This document shows, piece after piece, positions 16,731 to 26,246 of a DNA stretch of 64,000 nucleotides. Source of the stretch: an uncultured Myxococcales bacterium (GTDB taxonomy: Bacteria; Myxococcota_A; UBA9042); contig CAIXGW010000386.1 in the NCBI GenBank assembly GCA_903919145.1, positions 1 through 64,000 on the forward strand, given 5' to 3'. Each line of letters opens with the position of its first letter. Position 1 is the first letter of the stretch. The notes under the pieces were generated by a model. That model was not told the origin of the DNA and did no database searches. It saw only the letters and a program-made list of their open reading frames with translations. Made by a program: the position numbers and the translations under genes.

Positions 16731-17984
16731 CTATTCCATTGACAGGTCTAGCTTGAAGGGGCCCTTGCCGTACTTGTAGCCGTCGACAAATAGCCAAAAA
16801 GGCGTGCCGGTCACCACCGGGATGCTGATGGTCTCTGGCCCGATGTCCTTGGCTTTGTTGGCGCAGGCCAGTTCCTGACCGGTGGCGCAGCTGCCAGAGC
16901 GGGCATAGATGACGGTGTCAAAGGCTTTGCTATTCAATGAGATCGTCATCACGCCGTCGCGGTGGGGCATCACCTGGTACACGGCATCGCGGCCACCGCC
17001 GCCGCCGCAGGTGGCCTTTTGGGCATTGGGGTGTTCGGTGGTGTTGGCGACCAGGCTCAGCGGCAGCTGCCACATGTGGACCAATTGGCCGGGGCACGTC
17101 TGGGCGGTCTTGGGCGCGCCGTCTGGGGTGCAGGTGTCGCTGCAGCCGTCGGCCTTGGCGGTGTTGCCGTCGTCGCAGGCTTCTTCTGGGTCGACCACGC
17201 CGTCTCCGCAGTAGCTGCCGGGGTCCAGGTGGAGCTTGAGCGCGTAGGTTCCCGCACTGCCGCTCTTGCCGTCGACGACAACGTAGTGCTTGTCTCCCGC
17301 CTCCGTAAAGAAAACCATTGACTCTGCCGCACCCTTGCCTACCGCGTCGGCGCACGCCGCTTGGCTGCCGTTGCCGCACACGCCGCTGCGCTCGTACAAT
17401 ACGGCGTCAAAGGCAGGGCCTGGGGTGACGGTGGCGGTGACCTTGCCGCGCTCGTCAGCGATGACTTCGTAGACAATGTCTTTGCTGATGTTGGCCACCG
17501 CACAAGCGCCCAGGCCAGAGAGGGTGGCCTTGGCTTTGGAGGTGTCGCCGCCCAGGCTGACGTCTTTGCTGGAAGTCAGGGCCACCGCAAAGGCACTGCA
17601 CTTGACCGCACCGGCGTCGGCGTCTTGGCTAGCGTCGGCGGCGCTGCTGTCTGGTTCGCGGCCGCTGTCGGGCTCGCGGCGAGAGGTATCTTCTGGCTCA
17701 GTCAGGTCTTCTTCGCGGCGCCCCACGTCCTCCAGCGCGGCGCTGTCGCAGGGCAGGCACGCGCCAAAAGCCTGACCGCCCGCCAAGCACTCCATCAGGC
17801 CCGTCTCGACGCCGTCGGCGCAGCGGCAAAACACGTTGACGCCCGGAGTACACTTGGTCTTGGCACTGTCATCCTGGGCCTCTGCGCAGCCCAACAGGGC
17901 CGCTGCTGCCAGGGCGATGACCAGCCAGGCTGGGGAAATGCGCAGCCGTGGCACAGGGGAGGTGAGGCACGCCCGTGCTGTCAT
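16731..17984 (-). CDS. Lipoprotein with two PPC-like beta domains and a Cys-rich repeat
   Basis: 417 aa from ATG 17984, with GGAGGAA in front. A signal peptide with lipobox ALLGC gives a mature lipoprotein. After an Asp/Ser/Glu-rich linker come two related beta domains of about 110 residues, each with an (A/E)VYxV opening and a VxY(E/A)RSG(V/S)C core (FDAVLYERSGVC and FDTVIYARSGSC). They are separated by one myxobacterial Cys-rich repeat (CGDGVVDPEEACDDGN). The beta domains resemble bacterial pre-peptidase C-terminal (PPC) domains. It overlaps the matrixin-like protease gene by 4 bp and is probably its surface partner or accessory factor (inference). Confidence 0.75.
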   Translation of the reverse strand: MTARACLTSPVPRLRISPAWLVIALAAAALLGCAEAQDDSAKTKCTPGVNVFCRCADGVETGLMECLAGGQAFGACLPCDSAALEDVGRREEDLTEPEDTSRREPDSGREPDSSAADASQDADAGAVKCSAFAVALTSSKDVSLGGDTSKAKATLSGLGACAVANISKDIVYEVIADERGKVTATVTPGPAFDAVLYERSGVCGNGSQAACADAVGKGAAESMVFFTEAGDKHYVVVDGKSGSAGTYALKLHLDPGSYCGDGVVDPEEACDDGNTAKADGCSDTCTPDGAPKTAQTCPGQLVHMWQLPLSLVANTTEHPNAQKATCGGGGGRDAVYQVMPHRDGVMTISLNSKAFDTVIYARSGSCATGQELACANKAKDIGPETISIPVVTGTPFWLFVDGYKYGKGPFKLDLSME

Positions 17985-18916
17985 GGGTTCCTCCGCGTCC
18001 GGGCGCTGCGGCCCCGGCGCCCGCCCACAGCCGTAATCGCCGCCGCGCCGCCCGCCAGCAGCCACCACGGCCCGGGCTCGCTGCGCTGGCTGGTCTGGCA
18101 CATGGCGCTGTCGCTGGCCTGGCTGCAGTCCGATAGCCCGCCCCTGGGCGTTGGATTGCAGACCGTCGGTCGGTCGGGCGGATAGATCTTGCACAGCGCC
18201 TCTTGATCGTCGCGGGTGAGCTTGCGGCCTTTCAAAGGCCCTTTGTACAGCGCAAACATCACAGAATCTACCCGATCTGAGTGAGATAGGCCCAGCATGT
18301 GGCCGACTTCGTGGGTAATGACGCTCTGCAAGTCCAAGTAGCGGTCGCCGGCCAGCTGCTGGCTGTTGGTGCTGAACAAGTTGACGGCGGTGTTGATCTC
18401 CAGGTCGGCATCGACGATTTCGCCGGTGGCGCTGTCGAAGTGGACCGAGGTCTTGGCTACATTATTGTCTTCTTTGAATTTCCAGTCGTCGTCTTGCAGG
18501 ATGACCGCGTTGACGTTGGGGCCGTCGGCCACGTAGCCGCTGCTGTCGCAGGGGGTCTCGGGCAGCTCGGCAAAGGTGATCGACGCATAGCCGCCGCCGG
18601 GGCACTTGATCTGGCTCCAGGTCTGAAAGGACTTGCGCACGGCGGCGCGCAGCTCTTCCTTGTCGATCATGCGGCTGCCGGCGGCCTCTAGCGAATAGCC
18701 AATGCAGCCGCCGCTCCACCCCAGGCCCTTGCCGCTGCTGGGGCAGCCCTTGTCGTCGGTCTGGCAGGCGCTGCCCTTGCAGGTGGTGCTGCGGCACCAC
18801 GCCAAGGCGGGCTGGGGCATCGCCAGCGCCGGCAGGATCAGCGCGGCCACGGCCAGCAGTCTGCCGAGCAGACCGGAGACCGAGGTGCGGATTGTGCTGC
18901 AGTGGCTAGTGAGCAT
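17981..18916 (-). CDS. Matrixin-type zinc metalloprotease with MYXO-CTERM-like tail
   Basis: 311 aa. A signal peptide (about 1-38) is followed by a Cys-rich segment and a metzincin catalytic domain whose zinc motif HEVGHMLGLSH is at 202-212, with a downstream Met (DSVMF, the met-turn) as in M10 proteases. The C-terminus has Cys273, a Gly-Pro-Trp-Trp start (284) of a hydrophobic segment (WWLLAGGAAAITAVG) and an Arg-rich end, the three-part build of MYXO-CTERM sorting signals. The protein is therefore probably exported, processed at its tail and surface-anchored. It is the first gene of a pair overlapping a PPC-like lipoprotein gene by 4 bp. Confidence 0.85.
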   Translation of the reverse strand: MLTSHCSTIRTSVSGLLGRLLAVAALILPALAMPQPALAWCRSTTCKGSACQTDDKGCPSSGKGLGWSGGCIGYSLEAAGSRMIDKEELRAAVRKSFQTWSQIKCPGGGYASITFAELPETPCDSSGYVADGPNVNAVILQDDDWKFKEDNNVAKTSVHFDSATGEIVDADLEINTAVNLFSTNSQQLAGDRYLDLQSVITHEVGHMLGLSHSDRVDSVMFALYKGPLKGRKLTRDDQEALCKIYPPDRPTVCNPTPRGGLSDCSQASDSAMCQTSQRSEPGPWWLLAGGAAAITAVGGRRGRSARTRRNP

Positions 18917-19007
18917 GCCCTGGACTTTCTGGAGTTCGCGCCAGCTCTTTGAGGGTAGGCAACGGCGGCCGGTGCCGTCAATTGCCGCAGGGGGCCGTCA
19001 GCTGTGG

Positions 19008-20027
19008 TCAGGTGCCGGCCCGCGCCATGGCCTGCAGCTCGGCGACCCGCTCTTCTGGCAGCTGCAGCGCGGCAGGGGTAGACAGGAACCGGTGGATCTT
19101 GGCGATGTCGCCGACCTGCGCCAGGCAGTAGGCCTGCACCATCGCCATTTCCGGCGAGCGCGGCACCCGCTCGGCATAGCGCAGGGCCTCGTCATAGGCC
19201 TGGGTGCGCGCGGCCGCCAGGGCCAGCAGCTGCCAGATGTGCTCCAGCTCTACCTGCGACACATAGGGCTCTGCCCGGGCCAGGTGCGCCAGCCGGGCGG
19301 TGGCCGCGTAGTCCGCTTGGGCAAAGGCCTGGCGGGACTCTTCGACCAGCTCGCGGACGCGGGTGTGCTTGGCGGCGGCCTTGGCGCTTGGGCTGTGGGT
19401 GACGGCCTGAAGCATTTGCCAGTTCTGGAACACGAAGGACAGCAGGAAGACCCCTGCCAGACGGCTACCGTTCAGCAGCAGGTACAGCGCCGCCGCGCCG
19501 CCCAGGGCCATGCCGGTGCGGTGGGTCCACAGGGCCGCCGGCAGGGGCTTCAGCGTCGACTGCAGGATCACCCGCAGCAGCTGCCCGCCGTCCATGGGGA
19601 TGATCGGCAGCAGATTGAAGGCGCCCCACCAGAAGTTGATCATCATGGCGACCTGCAGCGCCAGCGACGCCAAGCCCTCGCCCAGGTCGGGGGCCAGCCA
19701 GGCCGCACCGGCGATGAGGAAATTGACCGCTGGTCCGGCGGCGACGATCAGAAAATCGTCTCGTTTGGTGCGCGCCGGCTCGCGGTAGGTCATGCCGCCA
19801 AACATCACCAGCTCAATGCGCGGCTGCAGCCCAAAGTAGCGGCTGGTCAGGGCGTGACCCAGCTCATGGGCCAGGATGCTCAGGCTGCCAACGGCGACAA
19901 ACACCAGCCCCAATAACATCCCAGATTTGCTGCTGAACCAGTTGCTGGCCAGCAGAAACAGGAACACAAAGTGCCAGATCGAGATAGAGACCGGGACACC
20001 AAGAATCGAAAACAAAGGACGTTGCAC
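19008..20027 (-). CDS. M50 site-2-type membrane metalloprotease
   Basis: 339 aa. The start is GTG 20027 because GGAGG lies 5 bases before it; a GTG four codons earlier overlaps that SD. Membrane helices carry zinc ligands HELGH (54-58) and the third ligand in NLLPIIPMDGG (Asp146). The helical C-terminal about 120 residues resemble TPR helices (Ala-rich, with ALRYAERVPRSPEMA). Family members cut transmembrane anchors of regulators inside the bilayer. The target is unknown. The gene begins 21 bp after the end of the large membrane-protein gene, so they are likely one operon. Confidence 0.85.
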   Translation of the reverse strand: MQRPLFSILGVPVSISIWHFVFLFLLASNWFSSKSGMLLGLVFVAVGSLSILAHELGHALTSRYFGLQPRIELVMFGGMTYREPARTKRDDFLIVAAGPAVNFLIAGAAWLAPDLGEGLASLALQVAMMINFWWGAFNLLPIIPMDGGQLLRVILQSTLKPLPAALWTHRTGMALGGAAALYLLLNGSRLAGVFLLSFVFQNWQMLQAVTHSPSAKAAAKHTRVRELVEESRQAFAQADYAATARLAHLARAEPYVSQVELEHIWQLLALAAARTQAYDEALRYAERVPRSPEMAMVQAYCLAQVGDIAKIHRFLSTPAALQLPEERVAELQAMARAGT

Positions 20028-20048
20028 GCAAGCCTCCACCAGCCGGGC

Positions 20049-22130
20049 TCAAGGTAGCATGTCTGGCGTGGCGTGCATCGGCAAGGCGATGGGGCGGAGC
20101 CGCAGCGGCGCCAGAACGTCCGATCGCTGCTGCAGCAGGCCGCCGCGCAGCCGCGGTGAAGGCAGACCGTCTTCCAAATGACGCTGCAGCGGTACCAATT
20201 GCGGAACAGCATCGGGCTCTTGCCCATGCACCTCTCTGGCTGGCCACTGTAACAAGTGGCGGATCAGATTCTCGCGGCGCGCTGCCAGCTCATCGATCGG
20301 CGCCTCGGCTTGCCAAAACTGCCAGCCCATCCACGGCGCCCACAGCCCGAGCAGGGCGTCGGTCACTGCTTCATCGCTATTGGCGGGCGGCGGCAGCACG
20401 GGCGGCGGCGGCCACTTTTCCGGCCGCAGGTTTTGAAAGACTTGCCAGCGCCCGCGTCGGTAGAGGCGCGGCCAGGAGCGCAGCATGGCCTCGGCGCGAA
20501 GCTCTGGGGCAAAGGGGTCGCGGTACACGGCCATGAATTCGTAGAAGCGCCCGTGATCGGTCCAGTTGAACTGGTCGTGGGCATCCGCAGGCGGCGACGG
20601 CAGCAGCTGACCAGCGCGTGGCCGCACCGGCTGCAGCGCGGGATCGCGGAAGCTGAACGGCACGCCACCGCCGCCCAAAGCTCCCCACCACTGGCCGACG
20701 TCGTGAAAGATCGCCGGTTGCAGCCAGCGGCTCTGGTCATTGGAGCGAAGGACCAGCAGCGACTTGTCTGGCGGCACGGTGGCCATGGCCGCGCGCAGGT
20801 GGCTAAATTCCTGTTGGGTCAGCACGGTAGAGCGCAGGGCCGAAAGCGCCATCCACGCCGCAGCCACCAGCAGCGCCGCCGTGCCGGCCCAGGTCCGCCA
20901 GCGCGCCGTCAGCGGTGGCAGGTCCGGGTGAAGGGGCAGGGCCAGCGCGCCCAGCAGGGCCAGCACTGTGACCAGCCGCGGGGCCACGCCGTGAATCCAC
21001 ACCGGCTTGAGCAGATGCGTTGGCAGCAGCAGCAGCCCGGCCGCCGTCCACACAAAGGCCCAACTGAGGTAGGCCGAGCCCGACCAGGGCCGATCGCGGC
21101 CAAGGTGGCCGGCCGAAGAACCAGGCGCCGCATTGGCGGTTTGCAGCGGCACGCTGGCATAGGGGGCCGAACTGGGCCGCCCGTGGCCCAGCCCGCCCAA
21201 GCCCTCGCGCTGTTGGCGCACCGCGGCCAGGGTCCACAGGCCGATGCCCAGCAGCCACAGGGCGCTGATCGGGTCACCGGGGCGGTTAAAGAGCAGGTCG
21301 GCCAGGCTATCCAGGGCGGTGCCGCGCGGGCCGAAGACGTCAAACAGTCTCGAAAACAACAGTTTGAGCGTATCCATAGGCAGCGTCCACTCGCCAGCAA
21401 AGCCACCGCGGCCCACCAGCTCTGCGCGCAACCACGGCGTCAGCAGCGCCAGCGACGGCAGGGCCAGCCCCAGCTCGCGGACCATCAGCAGCGGTGCCCC
21501 CCACCAGCGCCGCCAGTGCCAGCCAACGGCGCCGCCAAGAACGATCAGCAATGCCGCGCCAGTAAACCACAAAAGCAGATCGGTGGTGGCCAGCATTGCC
21601 AGCAGCAGCCCCAGGATCATGGCCCGCCACGGCCCTGGGTCGCGGGCAAAGGCCAGGTGCACCGCCAGCAGGGTCAGCAGCATGGGCAGGCCCAGAATCT
21701 GGCCCAGGTGGCCGATCCACACGTCTTGGTGCCACATCCACGGCACCACCGCCAGCAGCAGCCAGGGCGATTGGCGGGCGGCGCGGAGGAGCCCATAGGC
21801 ACTGAGCGGCACCGCCAGCAGCGCCAAGGTCAGCACCACCTTAAAGCCCAGGTGCACGCCCAACAGCGGCGCAAACAGCGTGATCAGGTAGGGGCCCAGC
21901 GCATTGGGGGTGGGGTAGGGCACCCGCTCAAAGGCCGCGCGAAAGCTGCTGCGCACGTTCCAGTCGTAGAGGATGCTGGCCTGGTGCTCAATTTGTGCGC
22001 CGTCTTGTAGCGGCAAGAAGTCGCCGACCCACACCGGCCACAGCGAAAGGCCAACTAAAAACAGCAGTGTGACGCCAAGGGCAAGGCGCCAGCGTTCCAT
22101 TGGGCGGTGGGGCGAGTCTTTGGCGTGCAT
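20049..22130 (-). CDS. Large integral membrane protein, GT-C-glycosyltransferase-like
   Basis: 693 aa. About 10-12 hydrophobic helices fill residues 15-450, and a soluble C-terminal part of about 230 residues follows. The first periplasmic loop (VGDFLPLQDGAQIEHQ) carries an acidic residue after helix 1, as in GT-C enzymes that use lipid-linked sugars, but the canonical signature is not clear. Trp-rich stretches occur (PWMWHQDVWIG). Function unassigned. It is cotranscribed with the M50 protease and divergent from a sulfatase-family membrane protein; both large membrane proteins could act on envelope glycans (inference). Confidence 0.6.
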   Translation of the reverse strand: MHAKDSPHRPMERWRLALGVTLLFLVGLSLWPVWVGDFLPLQDGAQIEHQASILYDWNVRSSFRAAFERVPYPTPNALGPYLITLFAPLLGVHLGFKVVLTLALLAVPLSAYGLLRAARQSPWLLLAVVPWMWHQDVWIGHLGQILGLPMLLTLLAVHLAFARDPGPWRAMILGLLLAMLATTDLLLWFTGAALLIVLGGAVGWHWRRWWGAPLLMVRELGLALPSLALLTPWLRAELVGRGGFAGEWTLPMDTLKLLFSRLFDVFGPRGTALDSLADLLFNRPGDPISALWLLGIGLWTLAAVRQQREGLGGLGHGRPSSAPYASVPLQTANAAPGSSAGHLGRDRPWSGSAYLSWAFVWTAAGLLLLPTHLLKPVWIHGVAPRLVTVLALLGALALPLHPDLPPLTARWRTWAGTAALLVAAAWMALSALRSTVLTQQEFSHLRAAMATVPPDKSLLVLRSNDQSRWLQPAIFHDVGQWWGALGGGGVPFSFRDPALQPVRPRAGQLLPSPPADAHDQFNWTDHGRFYEFMAVYRDPFAPELRAEAMLRSWPRLYRRGRWQVFQNLRPEKWPPPPVLPPPANSDEAVTDALLGLWAPWMGWQFWQAEAPIDELAARRENLIRHLLQWPAREVHGQEPDAVPQLVPLQRHLEDGLPSPRLRGGLLQQRSDVLAPLRLRPIALPMHATPDMLP

Positions 22131-22432
22131 GGCAAATCAGTCAGTCGCGACCGGGGCGGCAGAATAGCGCGGGCGGGGTTGCGGGTCCAACACCCTGCCG
22201 GTGCGGCGGCCCTGACGGGCAATTGGCCTGTAGTCCATCACTCTTCACAGATGGCCACCAAAATACTCGTGGGACTGTGGCGAGGTGATGTTTGCTAGGG
22301 TATTGAATATAAAAGTGAATGGCAATGAATGCCCTGCGGCGGGTGCTCGCTCTACCGCGTTGCAAACCACGTGAGACAGCCTCTAGGCTGACGGAGCGGC
22401 CTTGTCCGGCCAACGCAGGAACTCTAGCCCCG
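22131..22432. other. Divergent intergenic region (membrane protein / sulfatase)
   Basis: 302 bp between two outward-facing genes, so both promoters should be here. The stretch 22300-22325 (TATTGAATATAAAAGTG) is the most AT-rich part and could contain a -10 element for the rightward gene. An ATG at 22319 is in frame with the sulfatase but would add a Cys/Arg-rich leader. No repeat or RNA gene was recognised. Confidence 0.35.
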
Positions 22433-24556
22433 ATGTCCATCAGCGCCCCGCCAAGCCCCGCCACCCCGCACACCGGTCGCCTCTCCTGGTTGCCTTGGGT
22501 GCTCAGGGCTCTTGCGCCGTCGCGGTGGGCGCTGGCCGCCCTGGTGCTGTTTGTGGGGCTGCGGCTGGTGGGCTGGCACCTGACCCGAGTGGGCCACTAC
22601 GACGCGCCGTCTGTGCGCGAGATGGCCAAAGGGATAGCCTGGGACGCGGCACTGCTGTCGGCTCCGCTGGCATGGTTGCGCTGGCTGTCCTTGGCCAGTT
22701 GGCGGCCACTGCGGCTGCCGATTGCCGCCGCGGTGGCAGCTGCGGTGGTGCTGCGCTGGGTCGATCTGGCCCACTGCCTGATGGTGGGCGCCCACTGGTC
22801 GCAAGACGCGTTTTTGTACTTCGACAAGGGCTTCTGGGGCAGCCTGCTGGACCCGCGCATCGCCTTGGCGCTGGCAGCAGCGCTGGCGACGGCGGCGGGT
22901 GCGGGGTGGCTGGTCCTGCGCGACTCTCGGATGGCACCAGAGCGCAGTCAGCCGCGCGCCGCGGTGCTGGGCTTTCACCTTGCGGCGCTGGCGGCGAGCC
23001 TGGCTGCGGGCTGGGCGGTGCGCGATGCGGTGGTCTACGCGCCGCACCTGCATCACCCGCGCCTGACCCCTGAGCTCAACTGGCTGGTGCAGGCCGAGCG
23101 TGCCTATGGCGATCCCAACGGCCAAGCGCAGCTTCCAGAGCCGCCGCCCTCTAGCTGGGCCGCGTGGCAGTCTCTTGGATTGGTGCATGCCGACGCCTCG
23201 GCCCAGGCGCCGTTTCCGCTGCTGCGCCAACATTTTGAAGCCCAGGCGCTGGGTTTTCCGCGGCGCGCCGGCGTGGCGGCGCGGCCCAACGTGGTGCTGA
23301 CCCTGATGGAGTCGGTCAACAGCCTGTTCATCCACCAGCTGTCGGGCCGGTATCGCGGGCTGATGCCAGAAATTGGCAAGCTCTCTGAACAGATGTCGCG
23401 CGTCGACGGCCTGTTCAACACCTCGTCGCCCACCATTGCCGCCATGGTGTCGGTCCTCTGTTCGATTCACCCATCGACCCACCCAGCGGACCTGGGCCAA
23501 GGCAACACGGTGGCTGGCACCGCCGCCTACACCTGCATTTCTGACCTGCTTCGCGCAGAGGGTTACCGAGCGGTGTTTGTGCAGGGCGCGCTAGGCGAGA
23601 TCACCGGCAAAGAAAAGTTCTTGCGGCAGCATGGTTTTGATGAAGTCCATGGCCTAGAGGAACTGGTCGCGCGCTTTCCCCAGGCCGGTGTCGGCCCTTG
23701 GGGACCGCACGACGACACACTGGTCTCCTACACCCAAGAGACCATAGAGCGCCTGGAGCGGCAGCGCGCCAAAGACGGCCGGCCGTTTCTGCTGGTGATG
23801 TTGACGCTGGACACCCACGATCCGGGGATGGCGGGTCCCGACTGCGACCTGCCGCGACTGCCAGACGGCACGCCAGCGGTGGGCGACATGCCGGCCTCGG
23901 CGCGGGCTCAGAAGCTGCTGGCTTCTTACCACTGCTCGGACCGGGCGATCGGCAAGCTGGGCCAATTCTTGTTGGGCCCACAGCGGCGCGACCAGACCCT
24001 GTGGATGCTCACCGCCGACCATGCAGCGTTTGTGGGCATCTCGCCTGCAGAAATCTACCCCACCGAGGCGGACCGCTTGGACTTTGCGCCCATCCCCTGG
24101 CTGATCCACGATCCGCTGCACCAACTGCCCAAGCACAGCGCCGTGCTGGCAGGCAGTCGCGATATCGTGCCTTCGCTGGTGCAGCTGCTGGGCCTGGCCG
24201 ATCAGCCCAATAGCCTCACAGGGCGCAGCATTTTTGGCAGCCGACCGCAGTTTCCGTTCCTTGTTGGCCGCATTGGCGAGCGGTTGGCGTTTGTCCACGA
24301 TGGACGTCGCTTTGTGCAACTACCTACCGGGTTGGTGCGCGACCGCTGCAGCGCGGGGCGGCCTCTGGATCGGCAGCTAGACGGACGCTTGTCGGCCTGC
24401 GACCTGGCTTATTGGTTGGACTGGCAAGATGCGCTGTGGGCGTCGCACCGCTTGTTTCCCCTGGGGCGCTTGGGCGAGCCAGAGCCTGCGGCGCTGGCCA
24501 GTGACCCGGACTCCGAGGCAGCGCGGCTGCCGAGCCCGGCCACCCGGCTCCGCTGA
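22433..24556 (+). CDS. LTA-synthase-like sulfatase/phosphoglycerol transferase membrane protein
   Basis: 707 aa from ATG 22433; the in-frame ATG at 22319 is possible but adds a non-membrane leader. Several N-terminal transmembrane helices (about residues 25-215) precede an alkaline-phosphatase-superfamily catalytic domain: NVVLTLMESVNS (metal-binding Glu), NTSSPTIAAM (nucleophile Thr or Ser), LVMLTLDTHDPG and MLTADHAAF (metal ligands Asp-His). This is the architecture of lipoteichoic-acid synthase and phosphoethanolamine/phosphoglycerol transferases, which act outside the inner membrane. The substrate in a Gram-negative host is probably a lipid or glycan (inference). Single gene, divergent from the M50/membrane-protein operon. 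Confidence 0.82.
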   Translation: MSISAPPSPATPHTGRLSWLPWVLRALAPSRWALAALVLFVGLRLVGWHLTRVGHYDAPSVREMAKGIAWDAALLSAPLAWLRWLSLASWRPLRLPIAAAVAAAVVLRWVDLAHCLMVGAHWSQDAFLYFDKGFWGSLLDPRIALALAAALATAAGAGWLVLRDSRMAPERSQPRAAVLGFHLAALAASLAAGWAVRDAVVYAPHLHHPRLTPELNWLVQAERAYGDPNGQAQLPEPPPSSWAAWQSLGLVHADASAQAPFPLLRQHFEAQALGFPRRAGVAARPNVVLTLMESVNSLFIHQLSGRYRGLMPEIGKLSEQMSRVDGLFNTSSPTIAAMVSVLCSIHPSTHPADLGQGNTVAGTAAYTCISDLLRAEGYRAVFVQGALGEITGKEKFLRQHGFDEVHGLEELVARFPQAGVGPWGPHDDTLVSYTQETIERLERQRAKDGRPFLLVMLTLDTHDPGMAGPDCDLPRLPDGTPAVGDMPASARAQKLLASYHCSDRAIGKLGQFLLGPQRRDQTLWMLTADHAAFVGISPAEIYPTEADRLDFAPIPWLIHDPLHQLPKHSAVLAGSRDIVPSLVQLLGLADQPNSLTGRSIFGSRPQFPFLVGRIGERLAFVHDGRRFVQLPTGLVRDRCSAGRPLDRQLDGRLSACDLAYWLDWQDALWASHRLFPLGRLGEPEPAALASDPDSEAARLPSPATRLR

Positions 24557-25098
24557 CGGCTCCAAGAACACCACTTCAATGAGGTTGCAGCCGAGACTTC
24601 GCTGCGAGTCAGAGGGCGCCGGGGCGATCTAGCGGGGGGCGCAAGGCCAACCACCAGCTCCGACCGCCCGGTGCCCCGCGGCGGGGCGGCCAGCCAGGGC
24701 GCGCCGATGTAGGAAAGCGGTGGGATGCCGGTCCGGACAGTCGGGTAGGCAATGTCTGATCCATGAAATACTTGCGGAACTCTTGTGGGCGCGCGGCACC
24801 GGCCGATTTGCCCCAGACCACGCCTGGCAGTGACCGTGGAAGAAGCAAGTTGTTGGGCGCGTCGCCGGGGGCGACCGGGCTGCGACCGGCGAAGCGCCGG
24901 CAGCGTCGGACGCTGCCCTTCGGGTCTGCATCCCGCGCGCGGAGGCGTGCCAACCCTTTGTCCTCGCGTTGGAATTTAGGGGGGGCGGCCAAGGGTGCCC
25001 CGGCGAAATGGGGGCGTAGCCCACAGGGCCGAGGCGCGGGCAGGCAGCGCCTCCGCGACTTCCGGCCGCGCCGCAGCGCAAGTTACCGCCTATGGCGC
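24557..25098. other. Gene-free stretch with dispersed repeat copy A
   Basis: 542 bp between convergent genes. No convincing reading frame. It holds copy A of a roughly 100-bp GC-rich repeat (24852-24950) whose second copy is at 49992-50090. The rest shows no terminator with a T run and no RNA gene that could be recognised. Confidence 0.5.
24852..24950. repeat. Dispersed ~100-bp GC-rich repeat, copy A
   Basis: Aligns end to end with 49992-50090. The core GCGACCGGGCTGCGACCGGC is identical in both, followed by GA(A/G)GCGCCGGC(A/G)GCGTCGGACGC, then a more divergent tail (GCATCCC...GCG...TGCC). Both copies are intergenic and in the same orientation. It contains self-complementary GCCGG/CCGGC tracts and is probably a REP-like element. 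Confidence 0.8.
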
Positions 25099-26043
25099 CT
25101 ACGGTTTTGTCGGCACGCCGCCGGCCAGGCCACTGCCGTCATAGGTCCTCAGGGTCCGCACCACCTGGCCCCACTGGGGTGTCCCCAGCAGCCGCAGCCG
25201 CCAGACGACTTGCAGCCAGATGCCGCAGCTGGCCTTGATTTTGGTGGCCGAGTCGCCAAACACCACAAAAGTCTTGGCGGTAGGGTCGGTGGTGTAGATG
25301 GGGTCGGGGCCCGGCGCCTGAACCAGCCAGGTCTTGGCCAACGGAGTCGACGCCACAACGGCACAACCAGACACCGCAAAGGCATCGACTTGAAACTGCA
25401 GCTTGACCTCAGTCTTGCCCGCGACCGTCACCAGCGGCACCAGCTCCAGGTGAAAGCCCCCCTGCATCATCGTGGCCAGCGGTACCCAGTCGCCATCGGC
25501 CAGGGGCTGCCAGCTGCCGCCGCCATCGCGAAAGCCTATCTGCACCGCCAGCGTTGGCGCGGGCGCGACCTGGCCGGCAAACCACTCTGGTGTCGCCAGC
25601 TGCGGGCAGGACCACTGCGGGTCGGGCATCGGCAGGGCACCCGTGTCGGTGGCGGCCCCAGGTGGCCCAGCAAAGCAGATTCCGGCAGTGGGTCCGGCCG
25701 CCTGGGCAGTTGCATCGCCTTGGGCCGTCTCGGCGTTGACGGTCGTGTCGGGCGGACCCTGCGAATCGGTTGCAGCAGTGGCATCTTCGGGGCTTGCAGC
25801 GGCGACCTCGACCGCTGCGGCGGTCTCTGGGGCCGTGTCAGCGGTGACGTCGGCCTTGGCTGCGCCGCCTGCAGCCGGTGCCGCATCGGCGAGTCCACTG
25901 GTTCGGGCGGCGGAGTCTGTAGCGGGCAGGGCATCGGCGGCTTGGGTGGCGGGAGCTTTGACGCCCGGCTCTGGGGCAGCAGTGCACGCCGCCAGCAGCG
26001 CCAGCCCTACCGCGATGCCTTTGTGTCCAAACCAGTTCGCCAC
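25099..26043 (-). CDS. Lipoprotein with Ala/Thr/Asp-rich linker, function unknown
   Basis: 314 aa from GTG 26043, chosen because GAGGAGG lies 5 bases in front and the protein then begins with a signal peptide (MANWFGHKGIAVGLALL) and lipobox LLAAC. About 110 residues of Ala/Thr/Asp/Pro-rich low-complexity linker follow, then a beta-rich domain of about 170 residues (from ICFAGPPGAATDTG) with three Cys and many Trp and Thr, lacking known motifs. It is divergent from the LVIVP-like lipoprotein gene across 203 bp. Function not recognised; probably surface or periplasmic. Confidence 0.7.
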   Translation of the reverse strand: MANWFGHKGIAVGLALLAACTAAPEPGVKAPATQAADALPATDSAARTSGLADAAPAAGGAAKADVTADTAPETAAAVEVAAASPEDATAATDSQGPPDTTVNAETAQGDATAQAAGPTAGICFAGPPGAATDTGALPMPDPQWSCPQLATPEWFAGQVAPAPTLAVQIGFRDGGGSWQPLADGDWVPLATMMQGGFHLELVPLVTVAGKTEVKLQFQVDAFAVSGCAVVASTPLAKTWLVQAPGPDPIYTTDPTAKTFVVFGDSATKIKASCGIWLQVVWRLRLLGTPQWGQVVRTLRTYDGSGLAGGVPTKP

Positions 26044-26246
26044 GCCATCCTCCTCGTCAGAGCATAGCGGTCGCCAGACCTGACGGCCAGCCTGGTTCAG
26101 CCCAAGCATGGCTGGGTCCCCCTGGAGCATAGAACAACAAATCTTAGTAGTTGACATCCAAGGGCGGGCGCGGGTACGGTGGAGGTCCAGCAACAGTAGG
26201 GACTGCTGCGCTCCACCACAAATTGCAGCAGCAGGGAGCGAGCCGA

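Noticed and set aside
23460-23475. TTCGATTC resembling a tRNA T-loop
   Set aside because: It lies within the catalytic domain of the sulfatase gene and no acceptor or anticodon stems flank it.
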